Below are positions 45,516 through 58,030 of a stretch of 64,000 nt of DNA, piece after piece (the stretch's first letter is position 1; every line of letters starts with the position of its first letter). The stretch spans positions 558,001-622,000 of the forward strand of contig NZ_CP016895.1 of assembly GCF_001704115.1 (NCBI RefSeq). Reading direction: 5' to 3'. A program made the translations under genes and the position numbers. Source of the DNA: Acinetobacter larvae (GTDB taxonomy: Bacteria > Pseudomonadota > Gammaproteobacteria > Pseudomonadales > Moraxellaceae). The notes beneath the pieces are model-generated. The model had not been told where the DNA came from. It did not search any database and saw nothing but the letters and a program-made list of their open reading frames with translations.

Positions 45516-47654
45516 ATGGCACGTCAAACCCCAATTTCTCGTTACCGTAACATTGGTATCTCTGCACACATCGATGCAGGTAAAACAACAACTTCTGAAC
45601 GTATTTTGTTCTATACCGGTGAAAGTCACAAACTTGGTGAAACACACGAAGGTTCTGCGACAACTGACTGGATGGAACAAGAGCAAGAGCGTGGGATTAC
45701 CATTACCTCAGCAGCAGTAACATGCTTCTGGAAAGGTATGGCTAATCAATACGACCAACACCGTATTAACGTAATCGATACCCCAGGACACGTAGACTTC
45801 ACTATCGAAGTTGAACGTTCTATGCGTGTACTTGATGGTGCGTGTATGGTTTATTGTGCTGTAGGTGGTGTACAACCTCAGTCTGAAACTGTATGGCGTC
45901 AAGCGAATAAATATGGCGTGCCGCGTATTGCATTCGTAAACAAAATGGACCGTACTGGTGCTAACTTCCTTCGCGTTGTTGAGCAAATGAAAACACGTCT
46001 TGGTGCGAACCCTGTGCCAATCGTGCTTCCAATCGGTGCTGAAGATACCTTTACCGGTGTTGTTGACTTGATCGAAATGAAAGCAATCATTTGGGATGAA
46101 GCAACACAAGGTATGAAATTTGAATATGGCGAAATCCCTGCGGATCTCGTTGAGCTTGCACAAGAGTGGCGTACCAACATGGTCGAAGCTGCTGCTGAAG
46201 CAAGTGAAGAATTGATGGACAAATACCTAGAAGAAGGTGATTTGACCAAAGAAGAGATCATCAACGGTCTACGTATTCGTACGTTGTCTGCTGAGATCCA
46301 ACCAGCAATGTGTGGTTCTGCATTTAAGAACAAAGGTGTACAACGTATGTTGGACGCTGTAATCGAGTTCTTGCCCGCACCGACTGACATTCCTGCGGTT
46401 AAAGGTATTCTTGACGACAAAGCTGAAACTGAAGCAACTCGTGAAGCATCTGATGAAGCACCGTTCTCTGCGCTTGCATTCAAAATCATGAATGACAAAT
46501 TCGTTGGTAACTTAACCTTCGTTCGTGTTTATTCTGGTGTGTTAAAAGCAGGTAGCCCTGTGTATAACCCAGTGAAAATGAAACGTGAGCGTATTGGTCG
46601 TATCGTACAAATGCACGCCAATGATCGTCAGGACATCGAAGAAATTCGCGCTGGTGATATCGCTGCATGTGTAGGCTTAAAAGATACAACAACTGGTGAT
46701 ACTTTATGTGACGAAGGTAATATCATTACCCTAGAGCGCATGGAATTCCCAGAGCCAGTGATTCAACTTGCTGTTGAGCCAAAAACCAAAGCTGACCAAG
46801 AGAAAATGTCTGTTGCGCTTGGTCGTCTAGCGAAAGAAGATCCATCATTCCGCGTGTTTACTGATGAAGAATCAGGTCAAACAATCATCGCAGGTATGGG
46901 TGAGCTTCACTTAGACATCATTGTTGACCGTATGAAACGTGAATTTAACGTTGAAGCAAACATCGGTAAACCAATGGTTGCTTACCGCGAAACCATCAAG
47001 AAAGTGGTTGAGCAAGAAGGTAAATTCGTACGTCAAACTGGTGGTAAAGGTAAATTCGGTCATGTCTATGTTCGTCTTGAACCGCTTGATGTTGAAGCAG
47101 CTGGTAAAGAATACGAATTCGCTGAAGAAGTGGTTGGTGGTGTGGTACCGAAAGAATTCTTTGGTGCTGTAGACAAAGGTATTCAAGAACGTATGAAGAA
47201 TGGTGTCTTGGCTGGTTATCCAGTTGTAGGCGTAAAAGCTGTTCTTTATGATGGTTCTTACCATGATGTCGACTCTGATGAATTGTCGTTCAAAATGGCA
47301 GGTTCTTATGCATTCCGTGATGGTTTCATGAAAGCAGATCCTGTACTTCTTGAACCAATCATGAAAGTTGAAGTTGAAACACCTGAAGACTACATGGGCG
47401 ATATCATGGGTGACTTAAACCGTCGTCGTGGTATGGTTCAAGGTATGGATGACTTACCTGGTGGTACTAAAGCGATTCGCGCAGAAGTTCCACTTGCAGA
47501 GATGTTTGGTTACGCGACTCAAATGCGTTCTATGTCTCAAGGTCGTGCTACCTACTCAATGGAATTCGCTAAATATGCTGAAACACCACGTAACGTGGCA
47601 GAAGGTATTATCGCTAAGTTCCAAACTGGTGGTAAAAAAGGTGACGACGAGTAA
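45516..47654 (+). CDS. fusA: Elongation factor G
   Basis: A 712-residue GTPase that drives ribosomal translocation and, with RRF, recycling. The G1 loop is [13 protein letters not shown], with the switch and G3 region [10 protein letters not shown] and DTPGHVDFT, and the NKMDRTG G4 motif; the remaining four domains are full length. The canonical N-terminus [15 protein letters not shown] sets the start at 45516; an in-frame ATG at 45504 sits right on its AGGA site. It is the third gene of the str operon; tuf follows after 91 bp. Confidence 0.98.
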   Translation: MARQTPISRYRNIGISAHIDAGKTTTSERILFYTGESHKLGETHEGSATTDWMEQEQERGITITSAAVTCFWKGMANQYDQHRINVIDTPGHVDFTIEVERSMRVLDGACMVYCAVGGVQPQSETVWRQANKYGVPRIAFVNKMDRTGANFLRVVEQMKTRLGANPVPIVLPIGAEDTFTGVVDLIEMKAIIWDEATQGMKFEYGEIPADLVELAQEWRTNMVEAAAEASEELMDKYLEEGDLTKEEIINGLRIRTLSAEIQPAMCGSAFKNKGVQRMLDAVIEFLPAPTDIPAVKGILDDKAETEATREASDEAPFSALAFKIMNDKFVGNLTFVRVYSGVLKAGSPVYNPVKMKRERIGRIVQMHANDRQDIEEIRAGDIAACVGLKDTTTGDTLCDEGNIITLERMEFPEPVIQLAVEPKTKADQEKMSVALGRLAKEDPSFRVFTDEESGQTIIAGMGELHLDIIVDRMKREFNVEANIGKPMVAYRETIKKVVEQEGKFVRQTGGKGKFGHVYVRLEPLDVEAAGKEYEFAEEVVGGVVPKEFFGAVDKGIQERMKNGVLAGYPVVGVKAVLYDGSYHDVDSDELSFKMAGSYAFRDGFMKADPVLLEPIMKVEVETPEDYMGDIMGDLNRRRGMVQGMDDLPGGTKAIRAEVPLAEMFGYATQMRSMSQGRATYSMEFAKYAETPRNVAEGIIAKFQTGGKKGDDE

Positions 47655-47745
47655 TCTTTCGATTACTATACGCCAAAATATATTTTAGTTATAAACTCGT
47701 TGCTCATGAGTGATCCTCATGAGTAGTTCACAAAGGAAGATCATC

Positions 47746-48936
47746 ATGGCTAAAGCCAAGTTTGAACGTAATAAACCACATGTTAACGTGGGTACAATTG
47801 GTCACGTTGACCATGGTAAAACAACTTTAACAGCTGCAATTGCGACTGTATGTGCAAAAACTTTCGGTGGTGAAGCGAAAGACTACGCTGCAATTGACTC
47901 TGCACCAGAAGAAAAAGCACGTGGTATTACCATTAATACATCTCACGTAGAATATGACTCTCCAATCCGTCACTATGCACACGTAGACTGCCCAGGTCAC
48001 GCCGACTATGTTAAAAACATGATCACTGGTGCTGCGCAAATGGACGGTGCGATCCTTGTATGTTCAGCAACTGACGGTCCAATGCCACAAACACGTGAGC
48101 ACATCTTGTTGTCTCGTCAGGTTGGTGTACCTTACATCATCGTATTCCTAAACAAATGCGACATCGTTGATGACGAAGAGTTAATCGAATTAGTAGAAAT
48201 GGAAGTTCGTGAACTTCTATCTACTTATAACTTCCCTGGTGATGATACGCCTGTAATCCGTGGTTCTGCACTTGCAGCATTGAACGGTGAAGACGGTCAG
48301 TACGGTGTACCTGCAGTACTTCAATTGGTTGAAGCACTTGACACTTACATCCCAGAACCAGAACGTGCTATCGACAAAGCATTCTTGATGCCAATCGAAG
48401 ACGTGTTCTCAATCTCTGGTCGTGGTACAGTTGTAACCGGTCGTGTTGAAGCGGGTGTGGTTAAAGTTGGTGAAGAAGTTGAAATCGTTGGTATCAAAGA
48501 TACCGTGAAAACAACTGTAACTGGCGTTGAAATGTTCCGTAAGCTTCTAGACGAAGGTCGTGCTGGTGAGAACTGTGGTATCTTGCTACGTGGTACAAAA
48601 CGTGAAGACGTACAACGTGGTCAAGTACTTGCTAAACCAGGTACCATCAAACCGCATACTAAGTTCGACGCTGAAGTATATGTATTGTCTAAAGACGAAG
48701 GTGGTCGTCATACACCATTCTTGAATGGTTACCGTCCACAATTCTATTTCCGTACCACAGACGTAACTGGCGCAATCCAATTACAAGATGGCGTGGAAAT
48801 GGTAATGCCTGGTGACAACGTAGAAATGTCAGTAGAATTGATCCACCCAATCGCAATGGACGCTGGCTTACGCTTTGCGATCCGTGAAGGTGGTCGTACA
48901 GTAGGTGCTGGTGTAGTTGCTAAAGTAATTGCATAA
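47746..48936 (+). CDS. tuf: Elongation factor Tu
   Basis: A 396-residue GTPase that delivers aminoacyl-tRNA to the ribosome. [14 protein letters not shown] (G1), [12 protein letters not shown] (G3) and LNKCD (G4) are visible, and all three domains are present. AAGGAAG lies well before the start at 47746; the in-frame ATG at 47710 lacks the [13 protein letters not shown]-terminus. Between fusA and tuf the sequence CTCATGAG occurs twice (47703-47722). tuf ends the str operon, with a strong terminator 41 bp downstream. Acinetobacter genomes usually have a second tuf copy elsewhere, not seen here. Confidence 0.98.
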   Translation: MAKAKFERNKPHVNVGTIGHVDHGKTTLTAAIATVCAKTFGGEAKDYAAIDSAPEEKARGITINTSHVEYDSPIRHYAHVDCPGHADYVKNMITGAAQMDGAILVCSATDGPMPQTREHILLSRQVGVPYIIVFLNKCDIVDDEELIELVEMEVRELLSTYNFPGDDTPVIRGSALAALNGEDGQYGVPAVLQLVEALDTYIPEPERAIDKAFLMPIEDVFSISGRGTVVTGRVEAGVVKVGEEVEIVGIKDTVKTTVTGVEMFRKLLDEGRAGENCGILLRGTKREDVQRGQVLAKPGTIKPHTKFDAEVYVLSKDEGGRHTPFLNGYRPQFYFRTTDVTGAIQLQDGVEMVMPGDNVEMSVELIHPIAMDAGLRFAIREGGRTVGAGVVAKVIA

Positions 48937-48976
48937 GTAACCGAAAGGCTAGGGTCTTGACCGACCTTAGCAAAAA

Positions 48977-49007
48977 GCGCTCGTGTTTAACACGGGCGCT
49001 TTTTTTT
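48977..49007 (+). terminator. Intrinsic terminator of the str operon
   Basis: GCGCTCGTG (48977-48985), loop TTTAA, CACGGGCGC (48991-48999) with one G-T pair, followed by eight T. It also has an A-run before the stem, so it can act for the converging gene. Confidence 0.95.
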
Positions 49008-49032
49008 ATCTTTCTATCAATGGTGCATTTAC

Positions 49033-49389
49033 TTATTGATAAGACGTCGCATCAGGCTCATTAATAGCTTGTCCAGCATGAATAGCAGCGACTGCTTTGG
49101 GATTGTAATTGAGTATTAGGCTGAGCTCTTCAATATTGACGTGATAGCTTTCAATAATCTTGGTTGGACCATCTAAGGTATCGACCGTATATTCATCAGC
49201 AATATTCAAAATGCTTTCTAAGTTGGTTGTGCTGGCAGCATGATCTTGTTGGAACACGTCGCGGATCACTTTCAGCTCATAGCTTGCTTGGTATTGCTCA
49301 GGGTTTTTATGAATTTGTTGTTCAAGGAAGCGAACAAGAACTTGTGCAAATAAAAAATAATTTGGCTCGTGTGCATATTCTAAATTCAT
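49033..49389 (-). CDS. Hypothetical small protein
   Basis: A 118-residue protein of unknown function, without signal peptide or membrane segment. It is acidic and helix-rich and begins MNLEYAHEPNYFLFAQVLV. ATG at 49389 has GGAG eight bases upstream; a TTG at 49395 lies too close to that site. The gene is converging with tuf and upstream of it lies a long noncoding stretch. I cannot assign a domain. Confidence 0.7.
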   Translation of the reverse strand: MNLEYAHEPNYFLFAQVLVRFLEQQIHKNPEQYQASYELKVIRDVFQQDHAASTTNLESILNIADEYTVDTLDGPTKIIESYHVNIEELSLILNYNPKAVAAIHAGQAINEPDATSYQ

Positions 49390-50354
49390 TGCCAATACTC
49401 CATGATTAATTGTTTGCTCATTCAGTTGGTTGGATTTAAGTCAGTTGGGTTAAAGGGTTGAGTTGTTCAGGTTGTTGTTCAGGCTAAAGTATATCTTTGC
49501 CTTGGCGCTGTCATGTGTAGAGTTATTCAAAGATTGTGTGATTTTTGTCTATTACTGCCTAAAAAATATGCATTTTTCTGGCATTTAATGTGCAACTGAG
49601 AGTGGGTTATTTTGCCTAAAGTATAGTGATGATGCCATAGGGCGTTAATTTTTTGTCACGATGGTCTTTATTATTTTTGCTAAATGCATTGAGCTACTGC
49701 GACATAATTAAAATAATAACGGATTATATTGCAATTGCATTGCATTAAAATGATGTTGTTTTAAAGCGCGTCATTAGCATTTTAAGCCCTCATAGAATGC
49801 TTAAAATATTATCTCTGCTGAGATTAATATTTATACCGTGTGCGGTGCTTAAATCGCCAGTTATTTGGTCAACAATACAGCAGTAAATACAGCAATAAAT
49901 GCAAATTGAGCCGGTCAAATCGTCAAAAAAATAACATGCTCTAGCGAAGCCTCATCTAAAGATAAGTTGATGAAATGTAAAATTTCTAATGTGATGATTT
50001 ATTTCTCTGTGGCGAAATGATTTTGATAATCAAATATTTCTGAAGCATTAAATGAGAAAAATTGCTAATTGTGAATTTATAAAATTGTAACCCAATATTA
50101 TTTTTGATCGAAAAAAAGAGTCGCAAATAAAAACTGATTAACTAAAGCGATTATGAAACTCGAGAATTGCTTTAATTAGAAACAATTATAATTTTAGCTT
50201 AAAAAAACACCGAAAAGACTTAGGTTTATGAACTAGCAAGAGAAATCATAAATCAGGTACAATTACGCAGATTTATATTTTGTGTTTGGTGTATTTAAAG
50301 GCCAATACATACAATCTTTAGTTTTATTATAGGCCTGCCAGGAGTTATCCCCGC
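49390..50354. other. Long noncoding region upstream of nuoA
   Basis: About 965 bp, mostly AT-rich. Left part (49420-49480) is G/T-rich with GTTG units. A dyad ATTTTAAG (49779-49786) and CTTAAAAT (49800-49807) is followed by AATATTATCTC (49805-49815) opposite GAGATTAATATT (49820-49831), nearly complementary. GGTACAAT near 50256 could be a -10 for nuo, but no good -35 is found. The nuoA start is preceded by CCAGGAG. No ORF with a supported start is seen. Confidence 0.5.
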
Positions 50355-50903
50355 ATGAGTGCCATTACTTCATACGATTGGGCAATTATTGCCTTTGTAA
50401 TCGGTGTTACTTTTTTATGCGTGTTTATGCTTACGGTCCCATTACTCCTTGGGGGTAAAGCATGGGGGCGTGCGAAGCAAGAGCAATTTGAATCAGGTGT
50501 TGTGGGTGCCGGCGGTGCCCGTATTCGCTTGTCCGCAAAATTCTATCTGGTCGCAATCTTTTTCGTGGTGTTTGATTTAGAGGCACTCTACCTTTATGCA
50601 TGGGCAAGCTCTGTGCGTGAAGTGGGTTGGGTGGGCTTTATCACAGCAGCTGTATTTATTTTGGTTTTGCTTGTTGGCTTAATTTACGAGCTTTCGACGG
50701 GGGCATTGAACTGGGCACCATCAGATCGACGTAAAGCAGCAGGAATCAAAGCCAAGATTGGTACACCTAATATGGACATTGCTGAGATTACACGTTTCAA
50801 CTCCATTGAAGAATTGGTTACGGACCCTATCGGGAAAATTCCTGCGCAATCTGCTGGTCCAAAACGTGTCAACTCACCTGTCACCTCTGAAAATAAGGAG
50901 TAA
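50355..50903 (+). CDS. nuoA: NADH-quinone oxidoreductase subunit A
   Basis: A 182-residue inner-membrane subunit of complex I near the quinone-binding site. Three membrane helices are visible, and the conserved loop [19 protein letters not shown] and [20 protein letters not shown] match the family. It has a C-terminal tail of about 60 residues (from residue 120 or so) beyond the shorter family members. CCAGGAG precedes the start. It is the first gene of the nuo operon. Confidence 0.96.
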   Translation: MSAITSYDWAIIAFVIGVTFLCVFMLTVPLLLGGKAWGRAKQEQFESGVVGAGGARIRLSAKFYLVAIFFVVFDLEALYLYAWASSVREVGWVGFITAAVFILVLLVGLIYELSTGALNWAPSDRRKAAGIKAKIGTPNMDIAEITRFNSIEELVTDPIGKIPAQSAGPKRVNSPVTSENKE

Positions 50904-50909
50904 CTCGGG

Positions 50910-51587
50910 ATGAAATATACCTTAACCCGTGCGAATCCGAGTGCTGATCAGTATCCGCTGCAAGAACGTCAAGTTGTTCGCGATCCACTTCAGGAAGAAA
51001 TCAATAAAAACGTGTTTATGACACGACTCGAAGACGTTTTACACAATGTGGTCAACTGGGGGCGTAAAAACTCAGTTTGGCCTTTTAACTTTGGTACCTC
51101 CTGCTGCTATGTAGAATATGCCACCACCTTGACTGGCGTACATGATATGTCACGTTTTGGTGCGGAAGTTATTCGTGCTTCACCCCGTCAAGCCGATTTG
51201 ATGATTATTGCGGGAACTTGCTTTGTCAAAATGGCGCCAGTTATCCAGCGTCTATATGAACAAATGCTCGAACCGAAATGGGTTATTTCCATGGGTGCCT
51301 GTGCCAACTCTGGTGGGATGTACGATATTTACTCTGTGGTCCAAGGGGTCGATAAAATCATTCCTGTCGATGTCTATGTCCCGGGCTGCCCACCACGTCC
51401 TGAAGCCTTATTGCAAGCTTTAATGCTGTTACAAGACCAAATTCAATTAGAGCGTCGTCCATTGTCTGCCGTAATTGGTGATGATTTACAACCCATTTAT
51501 AAGCCGAAGATGATGCCAGAGCGCGACCGCAAAAATGCCGAACGTATTGCGGTGAAAAACCTACGCTCTATGGATGAGATTGAGTAA
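50910..51587 (+). CDS. nuoB: NADH-quinone oxidoreductase subunit B
   Basis: A 225-residue subunit of the peripheral arm that carries the terminal [4Fe-4S] cluster N2. The four cluster ligands are in place: Cys65 and Cys66 (GTSCCYVEY), Cys131 (MGACANSGG) and Cys160 ([11 protein letters not shown]). AAGGAG, inside the nuoA 3' end, serves its start six bases on. nuoCD follows after 98 bp, a gap with a repeated ACAGCACAAGA unit. Confidence 0.98.
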   Translation: MKYTLTRANPSADQYPLQERQVVRDPLQEEINKNVFMTRLEDVLHNVVNWGRKNSVWPFNFGTSCCYVEYATTLTGVHDMSRFGAEVIRASPRQADLMIIAGTCFVKMAPVIQRLYEQMLEPKWVISMGACANSGGMYDIYSVVQGVDKIIPVDVYVPGCPPRPEALLQALMLLQDQIQLERRPLSAVIGDDLQPIYKPKMMPERDRKNAERIAVKNLRSMDEIE

Positions 51588-51685
51588 TTTTTCTTGTGAT
51601 CGCTGGATGACCCACAGTACTCACAGCACAAGATTTACAGCACAAGAAAATAGACAGAATTTGTATTAAATAGGAAGCCAAGCCA

Positions 51686-53473
51686 ATGGCTGAAACAGAA
51701 CTAGCTATGCCAGAATCAGCGATCACTGATTCCCGCCCAGCTTTCGCCATTGTAGAAGAGCTCAAAACCAAGTTTGGTGAGAACTTCTACGTGCAAGCTA
51801 CTTGTGAAGACTTTCCAACCGTTTGGGTGGAACGTTCACGTGTTCAAGATGTGTTAATGTTTCTGCGCAAGGTAGCACGCCCTTATGTGATGCTATTCGA
51901 TTTGTCTGCAGTAGACGAGCGTATGCGTACGCATCGTGAGGGATTACCTGCCGCTGACTTTACAGTGTTTTATCACTTATTGTCCTTGGAACGTAATAGC
52001 GACATTCGCATCAAAGTGGCTTTGAGTGAAAGCGATTTAAGCATTCCGACTGCGACCAATATCTGGCCAAATGCCAACTGGTATGAGCGTGAAGCATATG
52101 ACATGTTTGGCATCGATTTTGCTGGGCATCCGATGCTGCGTCGTATTTTGTTGCCGACCTATTGGGAAGGGCATCCTTTGCGTAAGGAATATTCAGCGCG
52201 TGCCACTGAATATACCCCTTATATGCAAAACCAAGCCAAGCAGGACTTTGAGCAAGAGCATTTACGTTTTGTCCCTGAAGACTGGGGGCTAAAACGCGGC
52301 AATGCCGATGAAGACTTCATGTTCTTGAACTTAGGTCCTAACCACCCATCTGCGCATGGTGCCTTCCGTGTCATCCTGCAACTGGATGGTGAGGAAGTGA
52401 TGGATTGTGTACCGGATATCGGTTATCACCATCGCGGTGTAGAAAAAATGGCTGAACGTCAAACATGGCATTCATTCATTCCATATACCGACCGTGTGGA
52501 TTACTTAGGTGGTTGTGCTCAGAACATGCCTTATGTCATGGGTGTGGAACAACTGGCTGGGATTACCGTGCCTGATCGTGCGCAATGTATACGCGTCATG
52601 ATGTCTGAGTTATTCCGTATCAATAACCATTTATTGTTTATTGGTACCGCGATCCAAGATACCGGTGGTATGACACCCGTATTCTATATGTTTGCTGACC
52701 GTCAAAAAATCTATGATGCCATTGAAGCCATTACCGGTTTCCGTATGCATCCGGCATGGTTTCGTATTGGCGGTACTGCACATGATTTGCCGAATAACTG
52801 GCAAAAACTGATTCGCGACATCCTCGAGTGGATGCCTAAACGCATGAATGAGTACTATACCGCGGCATTGCGCAACTCAATCTTTATGGGACGTACCCAG
52901 AAAGTCGCGCAATACGACGCCAAGTCAGCATTGGCTTGGGGGGTAACCGGTACTGGTTTACGTGCTACAGGGATTGACTTTGATGTACGTAAATACCGTC
53001 CATACAGTGGTTATGAAAACTATGACTTCGAAGTGCCGCTTGAATATGAAGGCGATGCTTATGCGCGTGTCATGGTGCATTTCCATGAGATTAATGAATC
53101 ACTCAAGATCATTAAACAGTGCTTAGACAATATGCCGTCTGGTCCTTATAAAGCGGATCATCCATTGGCTGTTCCACCGCCAAAAGACAAGACCTTACAA
53201 GACATCGAAACCTTGATTACGCACTTCTTAAGCGTGTCATGGGGTCCTGTTATGCCGGCTGGAGAAGCTTCTGTTATGGCTGAAGTGGTCAAAGGTGCAT
53301 CGAATTACTATCTAACGTCTGATAAATCTACTATGAGTTATCGTACCCGTATTCGTACACCGACCTTCACGCACTTGCAGCAAATGCCTGCAGTGATTAA
53401 TGGCAGTTTGGTCTCTGACTTGATCATTTATTTGGCCACCATTGACGTGGTTATGGCTGACGTGGATCGCTAA
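51686..53473 (+). CDS. nuoC: NADH-quinone oxidoreductase fused subunits C and D
   Basis: A 595-residue fused subunit: about residues 1-190 are NuoC (for example [17 protein letters not shown] and HPLRKEYS) and about 205-595 are NuoD (for example [30 protein letters not shown], and the C-terminal [22 protein letters not shown], which ends at the quinone cavity). Fusion is normal in gammaproteobacteria. AGGAAG precedes the start. The NuoD half lines the ubiquinone site. Confidence 0.97.
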   Translation: MAETELAMPESAITDSRPAFAIVEELKTKFGENFYVQATCEDFPTVWVERSRVQDVLMFLRKVARPYVMLFDLSAVDERMRTHREGLPAADFTVFYHLLSLERNSDIRIKVALSESDLSIPTATNIWPNANWYEREAYDMFGIDFAGHPMLRRILLPTYWEGHPLRKEYSARATEYTPYMQNQAKQDFEQEHLRFVPEDWGLKRGNADEDFMFLNLGPNHPSAHGAFRVILQLDGEEVMDCVPDIGYHHRGVEKMAERQTWHSFIPYTDRVDYLGGCAQNMPYVMGVEQLAGITVPDRAQCIRVMMSELFRINNHLLFIGTAIQDTGGMTPVFYMFADRQKIYDAIEAITGFRMHPAWFRIGGTAHDLPNNWQKLIRDILEWMPKRMNEYYTAALRNSIFMGRTQKVAQYDAKSALAWGVTGTGLRATGIDFDVRKYRPYSGYENYDFEVPLEYEGDAYARVMVHFHEINESLKIIKQCLDNMPSGPYKADHPLAVPPPKDKTLQDIETLITHFLSVSWGPVMPAGEASVMAEVVKGASNYYLTSDKSTMSYRTRIRTPTFTHLQQMPAVINGSLVSDLIIYLATIDVVMADVDR

Positions 53474-53487
53474 GGGGTAGATGCATT

Positions 53488-53997
53488 ATGATGATTTTGA
53501 CTGATAAAAAGCCTCGTGTGAATGTTGAAGGAATTTTAACTCATGAAGAAATTCATGAAATTCAACATCACTTGAGCCATTATCCTTATCCACGCGCTGC
53601 GTCATTGGATGCCCTCAAATGCGTACAACGTCGCAATGGTTGGGTCGATGATGCACAACTGCATGCCATCGCACAATTGCTGACGATTAGTGCTGCAGAC
53701 CTAGAGGGTGTGGCAACATTTTATAACCGTATCTATCGTCAACCGGTAGGACGTCACGTGATTTTACTCTGTGATTCCATTGCATGTTTCTTGATGGGGG
53801 CTGAAACCCTAGCTGAAGCATTCCAACGTGAATTGGGTATTCAATACGGTCAAACCACAGCAGATGGTCGCTTTACCTTGCTCCCGATCTGTTGTTTGGG
53901 TAACTGTGACAAAGGTCCAACCCTAATGATTGATGGTGATACGCATGGATTGGTGGAAATCTCCTCAATTCCACAGTTGCTGGAGGCCTATGCATGA
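53488..53997 (+). CDS. nuoE: NADH-quinone oxidoreductase subunit E
   Basis: A 169-residue subunit of the NADH-oxidising module with the [2Fe-2S] cluster N1a. Ligands Cys95 and Cys100 ([12 protein letters not shown]) and Cys136 and Cys140 ([10 protein letters not shown]) match the thioredoxin-like family pattern. AGGGG is present before the start; two ATG codons follow in tandem. It overlaps nuoF by 4 bases (ATGA). Confidence 0.97.
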   Translation: MMILTDKKPRVNVEGILTHEEIHEIQHHLSHYPYPRAASLDALKCVQRRNGWVDDAQLHAIAQLLTISAADLEGVATFYNRIYRQPVGRHVILLCDSIACFLMGAETLAEAFQRELGIQYGQTTADGRFTLLPICCLGNCDKGPTLMIDGDTHGLVEISSIPQLLEAYA

Positions 53998-55328
53998 ATA
54001 CTGAACCAAAACCGATTTATGGCGACGGTAACCCAGAAACGCATCCATTGACCTGGCGTTTAAGCCGTCAAGAACATGTACGTTTGGCGGATGACTACGA
54101 AAAGCTCGATGGTTATGCTGGCTTTAAAAAAGCCATTACCATGCCGCCCAAAGATGTACTTGAAGTGATTAAAGCTGCAACCGTGAAAGGTCGTGGCGGT
54201 GCAGGTTTCCCAGCAGGAATTAAATGGTCCTTGATGGCACCCAATGATAACTCCGGTCCGCGTTACTTGATCTGTAATGCCGACGAAATGGAGCCAGGTA
54301 CCTTTAAAGACCGTTTGTTAATGGAAAAACTGCCGCACCAGTTGATCGAAGGCATGTTGATTGCGGCTTATACGCTTGAAGCCACACACGGTTATATTTT
54401 TATCCGGGGTGAGTACATCGAAGCTGCGCAATATCTCAATGACGCTTTGGAGCAAATTCGTGCCAAAGGTTATTTGGGTGACAACATCTTAGACACCGGC
54501 TGGAACTTTGAACTCTTTGTCCATACGGGTGCTGGTCGTTATATCTGTGGTGAAGAAACCGCATTGATCAACTCTTTGGAAGGTCGTCGTGCCAACCCAC
54601 GGACCAAACCACCATTCCCACAGGTTGCTGGGGCATGGGGGCGTCCAACCATTGTCAATAACGTTGAAACTTATAACAACTTACCCGCCATTATGTTGCG
54701 TGGTCCTGAGTGGTATATCAACTTATCTGCAGGAAAGTCTAAAGATCCAGGTACAAAAATTTATGGCGCTTCAGGCAAAGTAAAATTCCCCGGTCTTTGG
54801 GAGCTTCCTTTTGGCACGACAGCACGTGAAGTGATCGAAGAACATGCTGGTGGCATGCGTGATGGGCTCAAGCTCAAAGCATGGTTACCGGGTGGAGCTT
54901 CAACCGACTTCTTGGCTGCTGAGCATATAGACTTGCCAATGGATGCAGAAAGCATCATGAAAGCCGGTTCGCGTTTGGGGACTTGTTTATTGATGGTTGT
55001 AGACGAAACGCAATGCATGGTGTCTGCAACACGTAACTTAGAAGAATTCTTTGCGCGTGAATCTTGTGGCTGGTGTACACCATGCCGTGATGGTTTGCCA
55101 TGGGCAGTGAAAGCACTTAAAGCACTTGAATCTGGTGAAGGTAAGCAGGAAGACATCGACCATCTACAAGAACTTACGCGTAAGTTGTGGATTGGTAAAA
55201 CTTTCTGTGCACATGCACCCGGCGCAATGGAGCCACTCATGGGCGCACTCAAACATTTCCGTCATGAATTTGAAGCAAAATTGAAAAATAGTTCAGTTGC
55301 TGCAAATCAGAACGTTGAACAAGCTTAA
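53994..55328 (+). CDS. nuoF: NADH-quinone oxidoreductase subunit F
   Basis: A 444-residue subunit that binds NADH and FMN and carries cluster N3. The nucleotide-binding motif [13 protein letters not shown] is at residues 66-78, FMN-binding [20 protein letters not shown] around residue 183, and the cluster ligands are Cys358, Cys361, Cys364 ([12 protein letters not shown]) and Cys405 (TFCAHAPGA). The reading frame is full length. Start overlaps nuoE. Confidence 0.98.
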   Translation: MNTEPKPIYGDGNPETHPLTWRLSRQEHVRLADDYEKLDGYAGFKKAITMPPKDVLEVIKAATVKGRGGAGFPAGIKWSLMAPNDNSGPRYLICNADEMEPGTFKDRLLMEKLPHQLIEGMLIAAYTLEATHGYIFIRGEYIEAAQYLNDALEQIRAKGYLGDNILDTGWNFELFVHTGAGRYICGEETALINSLEGRRANPRTKPPFPQVAGAWGRPTIVNNVETYNNLPAIMLRGPEWYINLSAGKSKDPGTKIYGASGKVKFPGLWELPFGTTAREVIEEHAGGMRDGLKLKAWLPGGASTDFLAAEHIDLPMDAESIMKAGSRLGTCLLMVVDETQCMVSATRNLEEFFARESCGWCTPCRDGLPWAVKALKALESGEGKQEDIDHLQELTRKLWIGKTFCAHAPGAMEPLMGALKHFRHEFEAKLKNSSVAANQNVEQA

Positions 55329-55339
55329 GGAATTCGACT

Positions 55340-58030
55340 ATGGCTACCATTCATGTCGATGGAAAATCGTATGAAGTCAATGGCTCAGAAAACTTGCTAC
55401 AAGCATGTTTGAGTCTAGGCATCGACATCCCGTATTTTTGCTGGCATCCATCCTTAGGTTCTGTCGGCTCTTGCCGCCAATGTGCGGTAACCCAATACGC
55501 CAATCCTGAAGATACACGTGGTCGTTTGGTGATGTCTTGTATGACACCAGCATCTGACAATACCTATATTTCGATTGAAGACAAAGAAGCAAAAGACTTC
55601 CGTGCGTCGGTGGTTGAGTTCTTAATGACCAACCATCCACACGACTGTCCAGTCTGTGAAGAGGGTGGTCACTGTCATCTTCAAGATATGACGGTTATGA
55701 CCCAGCACGATCGTCGTCGTTATCGCTTTACCAAGCGTACGCACTATAACCAAGAATTGGGTTCTTTTATTGCCCATGAAATGAACCGTTGTATCGCGTG
55801 TTACCGTTGTGTGCGTTATTACACCGACTATGCTGGCGGTACCGATTTTGGTGTCTATGCCAATGCCTCGCGGGTTTATTTTGGTCGTCCAGAATCAGGC
55901 ACTTTAGAGTCTGAGTTCTCTGGTAACTTGACTGAAGTTTGCCCAACCGGGGTATTTACCGACAAAACCCATTCTGCACGCTATAACCGTAAATGGGATA
56001 TGCAGTATGCGCCGAGCGTCTGCCAAGGTTGTTCTTCTGGTTGTAACATTTCTCCAGGTGAACGCTATGGTGAATTGCGTCGTGTCGAAAACCGCTTCAA
56101 TGGTGATGTTAACCAATACTTCTTGTGTGACAAAGGTCGTTTCGGCACAGGTTATGTCAACCGTGAAGATCGTCCACGTCAACCGCAACAACGTGTGGCC
56201 GAGCAACTACAGAACATCAGTGTAGATGAAGCACTGGACAGTTTGATTAGCAAACTGAAAACCAAGAAAGTATTGGGCATTGGTTCACCACGTGCCAGCT
56301 TAGAAAGTAACTTTGCGCTACGCCAATTGGTGGGTCCAGAGGCCTACTCAACAGGTATGAGCCAAAAAGAACAAAGCTTGGTTGAGCTGGTGGCATCGAT
56401 TATGCAAAGCGAAGGGTTATACAACCCCAGTATGCGTGAAATCGAAAGCTATGATGCGGTGCTGATCTTAGGTGAAGACCTTACCCAAACTGCGCCACGT
56501 ATGGCTTTGTCAGTACGTCAAGCAGCGAAAAATAAAGCCAAACAAATGGCGGCAGATCGTCGTACCCCAGATTGGTTGGCTGAACCGGTAAAACGTATTG
56601 GTCAAGATGCCAAATCACCGATTTACATCATTGCCAGCACGGAAACCCGTCTTGCCGATGTTGCATCGGGTGAAGTGGTTGCTTCACCGCATGATATTGC
56701 ACGCCTAGGTTTTGCCATTGCAGCGGCAGTTGCTGGTGAGCCTATCGTTGGTTTAGAAGATGATGCCAAAGCCTATGCACAGGATATTGCTGCAACATTA
56801 AAAGCAGCGAAAAAACCTTTGGTCATTTCGGGCACCAGCTTACAAGATGCTGCAATTATTGAAGCAGCAGCGCAAGTCGCACAGAACTTAGGTGAAACGG
56901 CTGGCATAAGCTTAACTGTTCCAGAAGTGAACTCAATGGGCTTGGCACTGTTTGGTGGTCAAAGCTTAGAGCAAGCTTTTGCACAAGACTATGACGCTAT
57001 CATCGTGGTTGAAAATGACCTATACCGTCGTTTGCCAGCAGCACAAATTGATGCGGCATTGGCCAAAGCAGAACAGGTGATTGTACTGGATCACTCTCTC
57101 ACTGACACCGTGGCCAAAGCGGATGTAGTACTGTCTGCAGCAAGTTTTGCTGAAGGTGATGGTACGGTGGTGAGCCAAGAAGGTCGTGCACAACGCTTCT
57201 ATCAAGTCTATGACCCAAGTTACTATCATCCAGATTATGCCATTAAAGAATCTTGGCGTTGGTTGCATGCCTTAGAAACCGGGCTTGCTGGCAAAGCGAT
57301 TTCTTGGACGTTGCTGGATGATGTGATTGAAGAAGTGGCACGCAATGTCCCACAACTTGAAGCAATTCAAGATGTCGCACCTGATGCTGGTTATCGTGTA
57401 CACGGTCTAAAAATTGCGCGTGAACCACGTCGTTATTCTGGTCGTACCGCAATGCGTGCACCGATTTCCATTCATGAACCGAAGCAACCTGTCGATGTTG
57501 ACTCTGCTTTAACCTTCTCCATGGAAGGTTATGTTGGACCACAAAAAGCGTCATCCTTGGTTCCTTTTGCATGGGCACCGGGTTGGAACTCACCCCAAGC
57601 TTGGAACAAATACCAAGATAATGTTGGCGGACATCTCAAAGGTGGTGACGCAGGCATTCGTTTATTTGATCTTTTGGCGAAGCGTCCAGCACGTAGTTAT
57701 GTTGCACCGGCAACTGCACGACAAAATCCAGAGACTTTCCGTTTGGTTCCGCAATATCACATCTTTGCTTCTGGCGAATTTACCGTGAAGACCCCTGCGA
57801 TGCAGACGCGCATTCCGACACCGGTCTTTAAGCTTGGTGCGCAAGATGCTGAGCGTTTAAATCTGCAAGATGGGCAGCACATTACGGTACATGCTGGCGA
57901 TGTTGCGATTCAACTTCCTGTCGAAATTGTTGAATATTTCCCGACAGGCTATATCGGTTATCCAATGGGCCAAGCACCAGTTGTATCGCTTGCTGAGCCT
58001 GTATCCGTTGCGGTAGGAGCTTCATCATGA
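55340..58030 (+). CDS. nuoG: NADH-quinone oxidoreductase subunit G
   Basis: An 896-residue peripheral-arm subunit. The N-terminal [2Fe-2S] ligands are Cys34, Cys45, Cys48 and Cys67; the His-Cys3 cluster is His101, Cys103, Cys106 and Cys112 ([14 protein letters not shown]). Two [4Fe-4S] binding sites follow: one in [15 protein letters not shown] plus EVCPTGVF, one in [14 protein letters not shown] plus FLCDKGR. The rest is a molybdopterin-oxidoreductase-like domain with no cofactor role. AAGGAA precedes the start. The stop overlaps the nuoH start by 4 bases. Confidence 0.97.
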   Translation: MATIHVDGKSYEVNGSENLLQACLSLGIDIPYFCWHPSLGSVGSCRQCAVTQYANPEDTRGRLVMSCMTPASDNTYISIEDKEAKDFRASVVEFLMTNHPHDCPVCEEGGHCHLQDMTVMTQHDRRRYRFTKRTHYNQELGSFIAHEMNRCIACYRCVRYYTDYAGGTDFGVYANASRVYFGRPESGTLESEFSGNLTEVCPTGVFTDKTHSARYNRKWDMQYAPSVCQGCSSGCNISPGERYGELRRVENRFNGDVNQYFLCDKGRFGTGYVNREDRPRQPQQRVAEQLQNISVDEALDSLISKLKTKKVLGIGSPRASLESNFALRQLVGPEAYSTGMSQKEQSLVELVASIMQSEGLYNPSMREIESYDAVLILGEDLTQTAPRMALSVRQAAKNKAKQMAADRRTPDWLAEPVKRIGQDAKSPIYIIASTETRLADVASGEVVASPHDIARLGFAIAAAVAGEPIVGLEDDAKAYAQDIAATLKAAKKPLVISGTSLQDAAIIEAAAQVAQNLGETAGISLTVPEVNSMGLALFGGQSLEQAFAQDYDAIIVVENDLYRRLPAAQIDAALAKAEQVIVLDHSLTDTVAKADVVLSAASFAEGDGTVVSQEGRAQRFYQVYDPSYYHPDYAIKESWRWLHALETGLAGKAISWTLLDDVIEEVARNVPQLEAIQDVAPDAGYRVHGLKIAREPRRYSGRTAMRAPISIHEPKQPVDVDSALTFSMEGYVGPQKASSLVPFAWAPGWNSPQAWNKYQDNVGGHLKGGDAGIRLFDLLAKRPARSYVAPATARQNPETFRLVPQYHIFASGEFTVKTPAMQTRIPTPVFKLGAQDAERLNLQDGQHITVHAGDVAIQLPVEIVEYFPTGYIGYPMGQAPVVSLAEPVSVAVGASS

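Noticed and set aside
45899..46498. Long minus-strand ORF opposite fusA
   Set aside because: It is an antisense shadow of a highly conserved gene with strong codon bias and has no supported start.
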